From DAOUAT01 sp964551735 (GTDB taxonomy: Bacteria > Chloroflexota > Anaerolineae > CG2-30-64-16), in assembly GCA_964551735.1 (NCBI GenBank), contig CAZKEF010000004.1:124001-188000 (forward strand): DNA of 64,000 nucleotides, in the 5' to 3' direction. Shown here in pieces: positions 31,801 to 40,447 of this stretch. Within the stretch, counting starts at the first letter, position 1. The number at the start of each line of letters is the position of its first letter. A program made the translations under genes and the position numbers. The notes beneath the pieces were generated by a model, which was not told the origin of the DNA, did no database searches, and saw only the letters and a list, made by a program, of their open reading frames with translations.

Positions 31801-33376
31801 CCCACCCGGTGGCCTGGTTGGGGATCGTGGTGCCCAAGGGCTCGGCCGTGTCGATCAGCAACGCCTCAAGTTGGTCAGGGGTCAGCGCCGGATCGGCCTG
31901 CAGCAGCAACGCGGCTACACCGGCTACGTGAGGCGCGGCCATGCTGGTGCCATCCGCGCTGCGATAGCCGCCGCCCGGGAACGACGACACGATGTTGACG
32001 CCGGGCGCCGCGATCTCCGGCTTGACCTCGCCCCAAGGGCTGGGCCCGCGGCTGGAAAAGCGCGCCACCAGCTTCTCGTCGTCCACCGCGGCCACGGCGA
32101 ATGACTCCGAAAAGCTGGCCGGGCTGCCGACAGTGTTGGGGAACGGTCCATTGTTGCCGGCTGAAAAGACGGGCAGAATGCCGGCCGCGCGCAAGGCGAT
32201 CACATCTGACCGGAAACGTTCATCTGACCCTGTATCGGAGCCCCATGAGTTGTTGACAATATCCGGCGCCAGCGCAGGATCGCCCTCAGGGGCCATGACC
32301 CACTGGAAGGCATCATGGATCCAACTTTCCAGGGTGTAACCGGCATTGTTGAAGACCTTGACTGCAATCCAACGCGCGCCGGGCGCGACGCCGATGCGGC
32401 GCCCCGCGCCATCGTCACCGAGCATCGTGCCCATGGTGTGCGTGCCGTGGCCATACCCATCGCCGGGGTACAGATAGCCCTCATCGGTGGAGACATGCCA
32501 GTTGCCGTAGTGGATCGCGGGCGAGCGGCCGCGGTAGCCGCGGTATTTCGCCAGCAAGGCCGGGTGCTGCCAGTCAACTCCGGTATCCAGGTTGGCCACC
32601 ACAACGCCGGAACCGTCCAGACCGAGCGCGGTCTGTGCCAGGCCGACGTTGACCATCGCCAAGTGCCACGGCAGCGCATCCCCCGCAAGGGACGCCTCCG
32701 CAAAGGGGATCGGCGCCAACGCGATCTGCGCATCGGGTCGCACCTGGGTGACATCGGGATGCTGGGCCAGCTCGGCAATGAGATCGGGCCGCGCGTCCAG
32801 CGCGATGACCGGACTGATCCAGAAACTGCGCACGTTCCGCGCCTGCCCTTGCGCCGCGGCGCTATCCAGCGTCACCAGCAGGGCGGCAGCGCCACGATCG
32901 GCATCGGCCTGCAGCGCGGCGACAATGGCCCGGCGTTGGGCGATCTTGTCGGGCACGGCAGCCTGGGCCACATCACCGAGCTTGCCCGGCACCTGCCGCC
33001 ATTCGATGATGATCGGCACGAAGTCGGCCGCGCCTTCGCTTTCCAGCAGCGCCCGGCGCAGGTTGGGATGCAGGCGACGCAGGTCGAGTGCATCGGCGTG
33101 CTCCGGAGACGCGCAGACATCCTGAGCGAAGTTACAAGCCAAAGCGGCTGACGGAGCACGACCGGTCGAAGGATGTGGCGTTGCCTGGCCCGCAGCGTCG
33201 CGCCCTTCGACTGCGGGCTGCGGCCCTCCGCTCAGGGTGCTTCGCTCCATCTCCAACCGCGGGACGCGCGGCGCCGAGCCCGGCGCGTCCATATGCCCTG
33301 CTGCCACATCGATCATCGAGAGCAGAGCCAGGACCACCAAAACAACCCACGCCGTGAATCTGTTGCGCGCGGCCAT
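28883..33376 (-). CDS. Giant secreted S8 subtilisin-like protease
   Basis: 1497 residues. A signal peptide (hydrophobic WVVLVVLALLSMIDVAAG) leads to a propeptide and a subtilase domain. The catalytic triad is Asp in NLDTGVDW (about 262), His in GHGTHTMG (about 309) and Ser in DGTSMAAPH (about 477). Two carboxypeptidase-regulatory-like beta domains follow, then two repeated LLVD-type alpha/beta modules, DUF11-like beta repeats and a C-terminal VYLPVVVCGG tail resembling the end motif of many Chloroflexota exported proteins. Repeat-derived codons occur in the propeptide (33130-33245). It shares TAATG with the GNAT gene, so translation is coupled. An extracellular nutritional or processing role is likely. 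Confidence 0.93.
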   Translation of the reverse strand: MAARNRFTAWVVLVVLALLSMIDVAAGHMDAPGSAPRVPRLEMERSTLSGGPQPAVEGRDAAGQATPHPSTGRAPSAALACNFAQDVCASPEHADALDLRRLHPNLRRALLESEGAADFVPIIIEWRQVPGKLGDVAQAAVPDKIAQRRAIVAALQADADRGAAALLVTLDSAAAQGQARNVRSFWISPVIALDARPDLIAELAQHPDVTQVRPDAQIALAPIPFAEASLAGDALPWHLAMVNVGLAQTALGLDGSGVVVANLDTGVDWQHPALLAKYRGYRGRSPAIHYGNWHVSTDEGYLYPGDGYGHGTHTMGTMLGDDGAGRRIGVAPGARWIAVKVFNNAGYTLESWIHDAFQWVMAPEGDPALAPDIVNNSWGSDTGSDERFRSDVIALRAAGILPVFSAGNNGPFPNTVGSPASFSESFAVAAVDDEKLVARFSSRGPSPWGEVKPEIAAPGVNIVSSFPGGGYRSADGTSMAAPHVAGVAALLLQADPALTPDQLEALLIDTAEPLGTTIPNQATGWGLVNAYAAGMRATDSGQVVGRVLRRDGGGIANAAITATSHSDEPPVTVSGDASGAFSLALRPGLYDLTGEAFSFAPATVPGIEVSPGVSVAITFILQPLPTAVVFGRVTDADTGAPLAATIVAVDTPATAESDPATGLYSLALPPGEYALTLSADAHRISRRWVTLAAGSSVAWDAALPQAPSILLVDSGRWYYASQIAYFTDALGALDYTFDLWPIRDPYGMNTGVDDRPTAADFQRYDAVIWSAPSDAPGLIGLSPALAEYLEAGGHLLVSGEDVAFWDGGGSPFEPWATYLTDLLAVRFAAEGNLDDLVGTAGTLFDGLRLALNTPDSARQQLLPDSAVISDALMAAPVLAWPDGAIGGTIAGVCRPYRGAWLGFGLEGAGPRAARIDALGRFLDWFATAPAAHSLVADGDTAPLIGLAGTVVTQTVTLNNTGIESDAVKITVEGGPWLLDLTMPDGSHITTSGAYTVTSCSQITMTAGIAIPPGAPRDTVSTHVLRFESQGGPAVSAAITLTAKTPAPVLLVDDERWYHHEGRYIETLQDLGIGHDRIVTRGGVLASGADILPRYPLVVWWTGYDWYQPLAAEDMTNLAAYLDVGGRLLFSSQDLLDVNGDDPFVADRFGVIGASLSITATEVSGLSGGPLREHLGPWPLTYPFRNWSDSLFLAPVAQATLHDEHLYTVAAVRPAEAWRTAFFAFPLETLADSARRTLLGRTLLWLSPLGESRLAAPPAAAAGSRIPITLTLGLADAAPRAGLRATLPLLFETALVPGSLRGPWTYDAADNALVWAGDLAPGVPITLSAELQLAADIPAGTILPLAARLDAGDGLILPAEAPVQVDVPWLTLTLAAPDVEAAPGDVLDFELTAVNIGAVGTTARLTQTLPTGLAVVPDSLRASSGAVSATADRLTWTDALTAGASATIRFQVTVTLPRPGGRLVTRADLTDDRGRLVSAWAVVYVPARVYLPVVVCGG

Positions 33377-34194
33377 TATTCTTCCCTCCACAGCATTACC
33401 TTGGTGTATGCCAGCCGGAAGCCGAGCCGCTCGACGTTGCGCTGCGAGGGGCTGCCAGGTTCGGTGTGAATCAAGGCGAGGTCACACCCGGCCGCGGCGG
33501 CGTCGGCCAGGCGCACGGCAAGCAACGCGGCCTGCACCCCGCGGTTGCGGCAACTGGGACGAGTGCTGGCGCCGAACAGGCCTGCCACGCCGTCGTGCAG
33601 CGCCAGGGTCCCCGCACCGGCGGGAACGCCGTCCAGCCAGGCCAGGTAGCATGTGGTATGGGCCATGTACGGGTAGGCAGCAATGATCGCCGTGCGATGG
33701 GGCAGCGCATCGTCGCTGTCTAACCCACCGCCGAACGCGACGCTCACCCACAGGTCTGCTTCGCCCGGCCGGATGGGCCGCGCCAGGACGCCGCGTGCCA
33801 GGGCCGGGAAAGTCTCGTCAGGAGCGAGATCGCGATACCAGGCATGCATGAACATCTCGATCTGGTAGCCCGCGCGGTTGAGCAGCGCCAACAGAGAACG
33901 GTCAGCCAGGGGGCACAGGCTGACCTGGCCAGGGATGCCGTAGCCGCGGTAAAACGCGTCCACACGGCCGAAATCGGCCTCCGCCACCGGACCATGCAAT
34001 CCCAGGCCAACCGCGCGGCTGTAGGGTGAGTTATCACCGGCATAGACGGCAAGGCCGCCAGCCACCGGCAGAACGGCCGGATTCAGATCGGGCACGACGT
34101 TGGGCCGCGCATGGGCATAATCTGCGTATTTGGCGGCGTCTGCACCTTCCAATCGGCGAACCAGGGCCAGATCAGCGAAGTGAGCGGCGCTCAT
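33376..34194 (-). CDS. GNAT-fold acetyltransferase
   Basis: 272 residues. The C-terminal half has GNAT features: a beta-strand pair around LAWLDGVPAGAGTLALHDG, then STRPSCRNRGVQAALL (acetyl-CoA loop, R-x-x-G pattern) and ALIHTEPGSPSQRNVERLGFRLAYT. The N-terminal half may be a second, degenerate GNAT unit. Substrate unknown. ATGA overlap with the HAS-barrel gene and TAATG overlap with the subtilase gene place it in one operon. Confidence 0.85.
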   Translation of the reverse strand: MSAAHFADLALVRRLEGADAAKYADYAHARPNVVPDLNPAVLPVAGGLAVYAGDNSPYSRAVGLGLHGPVAEADFGRVDAFYRGYGIPGQVSLCPLADRSLLALLNRAGYQIEMFMHAWYRDLAPDETFPALARGVLARPIRPGEADLWVSVAFGGGLDSDDALPHRTAIIAAYPYMAHTTCYLAWLDGVPAGAGTLALHDGVAGLFGASTRPSCRNRGVQAALLAVRLADAAAAGCDLALIHTEPGSPSQRNVERLGFRLAYTKVMLWREE

Positions 34195-34796
34195 AGCTGG
34201 CTGATGCCTCGCAGAATGCCATCGAGCCGGACCAGGTCCAGGGCCAACAGCTTCGCCAGCTCGCGGCCGACCGAGATGCGATAGACATCCCGTCCATCCG
34301 GCGGCCGGGCTTGGGTCGCCTGACGGACGGCTGCGATCAGGAGCTGCTCCACCGGGGCTTCAACCGAGCCGAGGACAGTGCGCAGCCAATCGTGCCGCTC
34401 CGTGAAGCGAACGATTTCGGCCGCATTACAGAGATAGATCTGATCGAGGGTGCTGGGCGGCTGCGCGGGCAGGCGATGGTAAACCTCCAGCCCACGGCCG
34501 GCGCCGGCGACCAGCACCTCGACGACCACGGGCACCTGCCGCTTCTGGCGCTGGTCCTCGATGATTTCCGCGCTCTCCACGCCAGCAGCCACGAGCTGGC
34601 GCACGAACGCGTCATCCTCGATGGTGACGTTGTAGATCAGGCCATAGACCCGGGCCCCGTTCGCCCCTTCAGTGCGCACCAGTGCGCCGAACTGAGGGAT
34701 GAGCTGATCCGGCGCCGCGATGAGCTGCCGGCAGCCCACAGTAAAGCTGCTCGTCGTGGATCGTAACACGCGACCGACAGTGGCTGGTTGCTCCAT
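34191..34796 (-). CDS. HAS-barrel-like protein next to NurA
   Basis: 201 residues. The N-terminal beta-rich part (TVGRVLRSTTSSFTVGC, FGALVRTEG, ARVYGLIYNV) resembles the HAS barrel found at the N-terminus of HerA. There is no ATPase motif. Its position between nurA and a GNAT gene suggests a HerA-NurA accessory factor. The C-terminal 60 residues are helical and unassigned. GGGAGC lies upstream of ATG 34796. Confidence 0.65.
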   Translation of the reverse strand: MEQPATVGRVLRSTTSSFTVGCRQLIAAPDQLIPQFGALVRTEGANGARVYGLIYNVTIEDDAFVRQLVAAGVESAEIIEDQRQKRQVPVVVEVLVAGAGRGLEVYHRLPAQPPSTLDQIYLCNAAEIVRFTERHDWLRTVLGSVEAPVEQLLIAAVRQATQARPPDGRDVYRISVGRELAKLLALDLVRLDGILRGISQL

Positions 34797-34863
34797 GTAA
34801 ACGCTCCCAGAAAGGATTCAAAGCCAAACGTATCTCCGGGATCGAGGCCCTGGTCAGCATCGA

Positions 34864-36093
34864 TCATCTGCGATGCCCGCCTCCAGTCAGCAGTTTGTTG
34901 GCCGCCTTGAACGAGACCTCCGGCACCACTCCATTACGCAGCAGCGCCTGAAACAGCATCTGCTCCAGGTCGGCCTTCTCGGCCTCACCGACCACCGCCA
35001 GTTCGTGGGCGCGAGCGAGCACGTAGGGGTAGCTGGTCGGTTCACAGTTGGCGTAGATAGCTGCGTGGGCAATGTCCACCTGCGCGGACGCCGAGGCGAT
35101 CCAGCCAGGAACCTCGATGCGGGCGATAGCGCTGTCCCGGCCCCGCTCCGGCCGGTTGATGTTCGCGTAGAAAAACGCGATCCGATCGCCGCCGGAACGG
35201 AGGCGATAGCGGTCGTTGGCATCTGAGTTGGGCTCGAACAGGCCGGTCCGCTCGCCAGGCGCCAGGGCGGCAAAAAGCTGGCGGTCGATGAGCCGGACGA
35301 AATCGCCCTCGCGCAGCTTCTCGCGCGTGATCTCGGCTATCGGCAGTTCGATCAGCTCCAGGATACGCAGCACATAGGCGCTGTCGGGGCGATCCACGTA
35401 ACCGACCGGGATCGCCTGAACGCGTTTCAACCGCGCCATCTGCGCCGCGAAAAACTGGATCTCCTGGTTGATGGTATCGGCGCGGTCGGGATCGGGTCGC
35501 ATCCAAGGCAGGAGCGGGCCGTCGATCAAACAGATGATGGGCACCGACAGGTCGCCGCCCAGGGCCGCGCGTTCGGCTTCGGCCAGGTCGGCCACCGCCT
35601 GGATCTCGCGGCGGTTACGCTGCGCGCTGACGTATTCCGCGGTGCGTACCCGGCCCTCCTCGTCGTACAGGTCGGCGTCCTCGAAAAAGATCTCCGGCTC
35701 GCTGCTGACCGCGGGCGCCTGGCCGGTGCCGGCGCGCAGGACGATGGCGCCCGTGTTGAGCAGGTAGTAGGCGGCAAAGCTGTGCCGATCGGGATAGATC
35801 TGGCTGCCGTCGGCTGCGATGAGCGTGTGGACTGCGGGGCAAACGGCCAACCGCGCCCGTTGATCCAGCCGCGTGCCCAGCGGGATCGCGCCGCGGCGCC
35901 ACTCGTCAATCCGCCGCGCGGCCGCGATTTTACGCTGTAACTCGTCGGAAACTTCCGGCTGGTTAGCAAGCACCGCGCGGGCGTACGCGGTCTTCTCGGC
36001 CAACCCATCGCGCCGCCCGGCCAGTGCCTGGCCCAAGGCATCCACCTGCCCCGTCAACTTATTCAGTTCCAGCGCCACGCCCAACCTCCACAT
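34864..36093 (-). CDS. nurA: NurA-domain 5'-3' nuclease
   Basis: 409 residues. NurA signatures: IAADGSQIYPDRH with the metal-binding Asp, CLIDGPLLPW with the second Asp and a C-terminal HAAIYANCEPTSYPYVLARAHE segment. NurA degrades DNA ends in complex with HerA, encoded at 26373. ATG 36093 is preferred over the GTG at 36096. First gene of an operon that continues with the HAS-barrel protein, GNAT and subtilase. Upstream 36098-36148 holds a partial GCCCCTAC-type repeat. Confidence 0.88.
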   Translation of the reverse strand: MWRLGVALELNKLTGQVDALGQALAGRRDGLAEKTAYARAVLANQPEVSDELQRKIAAARRIDEWRRGAIPLGTRLDQRARLAVCPAVHTLIAADGSQIYPDRHSFAAYYLLNTGAIVLRAGTGQAPAVSSEPEIFFEDADLYDEEGRVRTAEYVSAQRNRREIQAVADLAEAERAALGGDLSVPIICLIDGPLLPWMRPDPDRADTINQEIQFFAAQMARLKRVQAIPVGYVDRPDSAYVLRILELIELPIAEITREKLREGDFVRLIDRQLFAALAPGERTGLFEPNSDANDRYRLRSGGDRIAFFYANINRPERGRDSAIARIEVPGWIASASAQVDIAHAAIYANCEPTSYPYVLARAHELAVVGEAEKADLEQMLFQALLRNGVVPEVSFKAANKLLTGGGHRR

Positions 36094-36097
36094 CACA

Positions 36098-36148
36098 GGG
36101 GCATAGCCTGGCGCCTGCCCCAGGGTGACTGCAAGGGATCACCCCTAC
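36098..36148. repeat. Partial GGGGC...GCCCCTAC repeat
   Basis: GGGGCATAGCCTGGCGCCTG through to CACCCCTAC is related to 42549-42605. It lies just upstream of nurA. Confidence 0.5.
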
Positions 36149-36210
36149 ATGATATCCCGAACAGATTTTCGCACCCATTATAGCCCAGGTGGGCATGAGC
36201 TGGCAAACGA

Positions 36211-36239
36211 TTGACAAAACCTGTGCGGTGGCTTACAAT
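36211..36239 (+). promoter_or_regulatory. Strong sigma-70-type promoter
   Basis: TTGACA (36211-36216), 17-bp spacer, TACAAT (36234-36239). It drives the gene starting at 36323 with a leader of about 77 nt. Confidence 0.85.
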
Positions 36240-36322
36240 CCACGTTGCAGAGGCGCTCAGCATCCACTGATTCGCCAATGCATCTGGCTGACCTATTGAT
36301 CACACCTACAGGAGTTCGCGTC

Positions 36323-38536
36323 ATGCTGCACACACTCCGCACGACCGTCGGGCAATTCAGCACATCGGGTGGGCGCTGGCAGCCGCGCGCGGCCAACGTT
36401 CGCGCCGTAGAGCCGGCCGCAGACCTGGCCAGCGCCGAACGCGGCAGCCTGTATATACTCATCGAGGTGACTGGCGACGGCCACACAGCTCTCTATCGGC
36501 AGATGCTTAACGCCGCGCAGACTGCTTTTTACGAGATGGGTACCAGCGTGGATGCCGCGTTGCGCCAGGCCGCGCGCAGCGTCCATGCAGTGTTGCGCCG
36601 CGCCAACGAAGCCCTGCCCGAGGCGCAATGGCGCGGCGGGATAAGCCTGGTAGTGCGCTATGGCAGCCATCTGGTGATCGCCCAGGCTGGCCCATCGCTG
36701 TTGATGGTCAGCCACCCCAAAACCATCGAACAATTCCCGGCCCAGTTTGGCGACTGGGGTACCGTCCTGGGCGGTGAAGAACGGCCCGACATCACCATCT
36801 ATGAAACCACCGTTGAAGCGGGCAGCATGGTGCTGATGGCACAAAGTGACTGGCCCGATCAGGTGGCGCCCGAGGCGTTGGCAGTGGCCGCGGCCGCGGC
36901 TGATGTGAACCTGGCCAGCCAATACCTGGCCCAACTCGCCGGCAAAGCCAACTTGAGCGCGCTGCTGATCGGCTTCAGCCATGACATCCCGGGGGTACAG
37001 ATGGCGCCTGCGCCAACCCTGGGCAGCAGGACGCCGCAATCAACGCCGGAGGCTGCATCCGCTGAGCCAACCTCGGCGCCCGCCAAGAGCTTGCTGGCCG
37101 GTGCGGGCAAACTGCTGGGCTTGGGCCGCGCCGCCGAAGAAGAGGACTTGCCGCCCCCCGCACCCCGACCGGGCACGCAGGCCGAGCCGGTCCTGGCGCA
37201 ACCGTCACCCGCGCCGCAGCCGATTACCAGAGCCCCGGCACCGCCCCCACCGCGGCCGGCCGCGCCTCGGCCGATCCCTTACCTGGAACCCGACTTCGGA
37301 CCGACGTCTGTTGAAGCCGCGCCCATCGAAGCGCCCGCGCCTGCCCGGCGCAGTATCTGGCCGGTGGTCGCCCTGGCTGTCATCCCGCTGTTGATTATCG
37401 CCATCGTCCTGGCCATGCTGTACGTGCGCAACCGCGCGGCCGAGACACAGCTCACACAAGCCCTGGAAGGCGCGGCCTCGGTTTTGATTCAGGCGGAGAC
37501 GGCGCAAGACGACACCCTGGCCGGACAGCGGCTGGGCGAAGCGCGCGATCTTCTGGACAAGGCCCGTGCCCTGCGTGCGGCCGACCCGCGGATCACCGAG
37601 CTGCAGACACGCTACCAGGCAGTGCAGGATCGCATCCAAAAGGTGACACCGCTTTATGGCCTCGTGCCGCTGTGGGACTTCAAGGACCCTGCACAACGCC
37701 TTGATCGGGTGCTGGCCAGCGGCGATTCGCTGTTCGTGCTCGATCACAATGCCCATGCGGCCTACCGGTTCACGCGTTCGACCCTGGGTGACAGCGTGAA
37801 CCCACCCGGCGACCCGATCATCAGCAAAGGTCAGACCGTCAAGGACCTGGTCGTCAGTGAGCTGATTGATCTGGCGTGGGTTGAGGCTGCCGGCGCGAAT
37901 CAACGCAGCAAACTGGTGGCCCTGGATACCGCCAAGGGCCTGGTGAGCTACGATGTGACCTGGGGCGTTGATCGGCTGCCCTTGGCCGGCAGCGACAAGG
38001 TGAGCCAGCCGCAGTTGCTCAGCGGCTACGGCGGCAACTTGTACATCGCTGACCCTGGCGCCAGCCAGATCTGGCGCTATCGGCCAGGCGCGGCCGGATT
38101 CGAAAACGAGCCTGAGCCCTACTTCGCCGACGATCGCCGCGTGAACATGGCCGGCCTGCAGGACATGGCCATCGACGGCAACGTCTGGCTGCTCTTTGCC
38201 GACGGCCAGGCGCTCAAGTTTTTCGCCGGCGAGCAAAGGCCGTTGATCTGGCAGGGGTTCCCCGACCCGCCGAACGCGCCGACCGCCCTGGCTGTGCCGC
38301 AGGAAGGCGATCGGATCTATCTCGCCGACGCAGGCAACAACCGCATTGTGGAAGCAACCAAGGACGGCCAATTCCTGCGCCAGTTCCGCGCTCGCGACAG
38401 CGATGACCTGCGGAACATCAGGAGCCTATTCATAGATGAGGCCGGTTCGATGTTTTACATCCTGACCACCGATAAGCTCTACAAGGCCAATGTCCCCGCG
38501 GCGGAGACGACCACTAGCACAGGCGCAACAAACTAG
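36323..38536 (+). CDS. Membrane protein: PP2C-like domain, TM helix, external beta-propeller
   Basis: 737 residues. Residues 1-210 resemble a PP2C phosphatase fold (GGISLVVRYGSHLVIAQAG, AGSMVLMAQSDW), but the metal-binding DGMGG-type aspartates are absent, so it is probably a pseudo-phosphatase. A Pro/Ala-rich linker leads to one transmembrane helix (about 347-369, VVALAVIPLLIIAIVLAML). Outside there is a helical coiled segment, then an NHL-type beta-propeller (about 480-730, with ADAGNNRIVEATKDG). AGGAG before ATG 36323 fixes the start. Adjacent to an LCP cell-wall gene; a cell-surface sensing role is an inference. Confidence 0.8.
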   Translation: MLHTLRTTVGQFSTSGGRWQPRAANVRAVEPAADLASAERGSLYILIEVTGDGHTALYRQMLNAAQTAFYEMGTSVDAALRQAARSVHAVLRRANEALPEAQWRGGISLVVRYGSHLVIAQAGPSLLMVSHPKTIEQFPAQFGDWGTVLGGEERPDITIYETTVEAGSMVLMAQSDWPDQVAPEALAVAAAAADVNLASQYLAQLAGKANLSALLIGFSHDIPGVQMAPAPTLGSRTPQSTPEAASAEPTSAPAKSLLAGAGKLLGLGRAAEEEDLPPPAPRPGTQAEPVLAQPSPAPQPITRAPAPPPPRPAAPRPIPYLEPDFGPTSVEAAPIEAPAPARRSIWPVVALAVIPLLIIAIVLAMLYVRNRAAETQLTQALEGAASVLIQAETAQDDTLAGQRLGEARDLLDKARALRAADPRITELQTRYQAVQDRIQKVTPLYGLVPLWDFKDPAQRLDRVLASGDSLFVLDHNAHAAYRFTRSTLGDSVNPPGDPIISKGQTVKDLVVSELIDLAWVEAAGANQRSKLVALDTAKGLVSYDVTWGVDRLPLAGSDKVSQPQLLSGYGGNLYIADPGASQIWRYRPGAAGFENEPEPYFADDRRVNMAGLQDMAIDGNVWLLFADGQALKFFAGEQRPLIWQGFPDPPNAPTALAVPQEGDRIYLADAGNNRIVEATKDGQFLRQFRARDSDDLRNIRSLFIDEAGSMFYILTTDKLYKANVPAAETTTSTGATN

Positions 38537-38593
38537 CCCTACCGCGCAACCCAGCGGATTGCGCGGCAATCGGATGGAACCTGTATGTCCCCG

Positions 38594-38621
38594 GCGCCGT
38601 CTCACCTGAGGCGGCGCTTTT
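38594..38621 (+). terminator. Rho-independent terminator
   Basis: GCGCCGTCT (38594-38602), loop CACCTG, AGGCGGCGC (38609-38617), then TTTT. Ends the transcript from 36323. Confidence 0.75.
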
Positions 38622-38672
38622 CGATCGCCGAAACCAACCCCTGCGCGTTTGGGGCTTGACTGCTGACACGAG

Positions 38673-38678
38673 TATAAT
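38673..38678 (+). promoter_or_regulatory. -10 box of the LCP gene (possibly leaderless)
   Basis: TATAAT only 8 bp before ATG 38687, with no ribosome site between. Transcription would start at or next to the start codon. No -35 at proper spacing is evident. Confidence 0.5.
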
Positions 38679-38686
38679 TGCATGGT

Positions 38687-40135
38687 ATGAACAACACAAG
38701 TGTTACACCTTCTCCACCCCGTGGCCGGCGGGTGCTATGGTCGGGGTTGCTGCTGGGTGGCCTGTTGACGACCTTCGTGGCGATCCTGGCCTATGTCGCC
38801 TATTTGTTCCTAGCGTGGGGCCAGACCGCGGTCGCCCAGGCGCCCGATCTGCCGCCGCTGGCGCTGCCCAAGCTCGTGCGCCCGGCATCCGAGCCGGCCA
38901 GCCAAACATCGGCCGCGGGCCTGGCGCTCTTCCAGCCAGCCAGCCGCCGCCAGCAAGAGATCGCGCCGGCCACCAACCGCACCACGATCCTAATCGTCGG
39001 CGTGGACACGCGACCCAAACAGACCTTCGAGCTCACCGACAGCATCATCGTCCTCACCATGAACCCGCAAACCGGCTCAGCCGGCATGTTGTCGCTGCCG
39101 CGCGACCTGAAGATCCGCCCAACCACTTTCACCCAAGACGTGAAGATCAACATGGTTTACCAGATCGGGGTCAATCGAGGGACGCCAGGAGGCGGTGCTG
39201 CGCTGTTGGGTGACGTGGTGACCGAAATGATCGGTTACCCCATTGATTATTATGTCAAAATAAACTTCGACGGCTTCAAGCAGATCGTTGACCTCATCGG
39301 CGGGGTTGATATCAACGTCACCAAGGAAATCTACGACGACAAATACCCGGACGATAACTACGGCTACGAGCCGCCGGTACACTTCCTGCCTGGCCTGCAG
39401 CATATGGATGGCGAGACCGCGCTGAAGTACGCGCGCACCCGCCACGCGGACAATGACTACATGCGCGCGGCCCGCCAACAGCAGGTCATCATGGCGATCA
39501 AGGACAAGATCATGCAGCCCGGCCAGCTTGAGGCGCTGCTCCCTCGGCTGCCGCGGCTTGCGGTCGCGATGGCCAATTCCGTGCAGACCGATATGCCGGT
39601 GGATAAAGCCATCGCCCTGGCCCGCGCGCTGGACAGGGTCAACCTGGACAACCCGACCCGGGTCGTGATTGACACCAAGATGGGCACAGCAGCCTTCGAT
39701 GACCCGGCCCAAGGCGGCCTGGGCTACGTGCTCATCCCGGACATGAACAAAGTGCGCGCAGCCGCCGATGCCATCTTTTCCGACGCCCTGCCTGAGGCTT
39801 CCCCTGAAGAGACGACTCGCCAGGCTGTGCAGGCCGAGGCCGCCAGGATCATCGTACTGAACGGCACGGCCGAACGCGGCGTGGCAGCCAAAGCCCAGAG
39901 CGATCTAATCACCGCCGGGTTCAATGTGATCGCTGTGGGCAACGCGGACAGCGCAGACTACACGGAGACTTTTCTCGTCACCCACGGCGACCAAACCCCG
40001 GCCACCATGCAGGCATTGCGAGAACGCTTCGGGATCACCGATGACCGCCTACGCGTCGAACCGGAACACGCTGATGTCGATCTGATCTTGATCATCGGGC
40101 AGGATCAGGTCGCTGACATAATCACTGAACCGTAA
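38687..40135 (+). CDS. LytR-CpsA-Psr (LCP) family cell-wall protein
   Basis: 482 residues. An N-terminal membrane anchor (VLWSGLLLGGLLTTFVAILA) precedes the LCP domain: ILIVGVDTR, TDSIIVLTMNP, MLSLPRDLKI, IDYYVKINFDGFKQIVDLIG and ALKYARTRHADNDYMRAARQ with the conserved arginines. A LytR_C domain follows at about 385-475 (IIVLNGTAERGVAAKAQSDL). LCP enzymes attach polymers such as glycans to the wall or envelope. ATG 38687 is chosen; a TTG three codons earlier is possible. Confidence 0.93.
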   Translation: MNNTSVTPSPPRGRRVLWSGLLLGGLLTTFVAILAYVAYLFLAWGQTAVAQAPDLPPLALPKLVRPASEPASQTSAAGLALFQPASRRQQEIAPATNRTTILIVGVDTRPKQTFELTDSIIVLTMNPQTGSAGMLSLPRDLKIRPTTFTQDVKINMVYQIGVNRGTPGGGAALLGDVVTEMIGYPIDYYVKINFDGFKQIVDLIGGVDINVTKEIYDDKYPDDNYGYEPPVHFLPGLQHMDGETALKYARTRHADNDYMRAARQQQVIMAIKDKIMQPGQLEALLPRLPRLAVAMANSVQTDMPVDKAIALARALDRVNLDNPTRVVIDTKMGTAAFDDPAQGGLGYVLIPDMNKVRAAADAIFSDALPEASPEETTRQAVQAEAARIIVLNGTAERGVAAKAQSDLITAGFNVIAVGNADSADYTETFLVTHGDQTPATMQALRERFGITDDRLRVEPEHADVDLILIIGQDQVADIITEP

Positions 40136-40160
40136 GCCTGCTTTTTCATGAAGGATTTCA

Positions 40161-40447
40161 ATGCGCCCCGGTGATATCGTACGCCTGACCGAGTCCCACC
40201 TGATCTCTGCCAACGCAGATCTCGACATCGCTGAAATCCAAAGGCGCAAGAACTGGTCTACAAACAGCGCATCCGCGACATCATGACCCGGCGCCTGAGC
40301 ACACCCACGCCTGAAGCCACAGTGGACCAGGCCAGAACGCTGTTGCAGGATCACCATCTTTCGGGCCTGCCGGTACTGGCCGGGAAAAACCTGGTCGGTG
40401 TTATCAGCAGGGAAACGACAAGTGATGAACCAGCAAGCAGACGTTGA
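40161..40447 (+). pseudogene. Broken CBS-domain protein
   Basis: A first frame (40161-40286) reads MRPGDIVRLTESHLISANAD and stops at a TGA that overlaps ATG 40283. The other frame then reads VYKQRIRDIMTRRLSTPTPE and LLQDHHLSGLPVLAGKNLVG, a recognisable single CBS unit, to 40447. A one-base shift near 40250 would join them. CBS domains bind adenosyl ligands in pairs; only one is left. It could instead be two tiny coupled genes. Confidence 0.45.
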
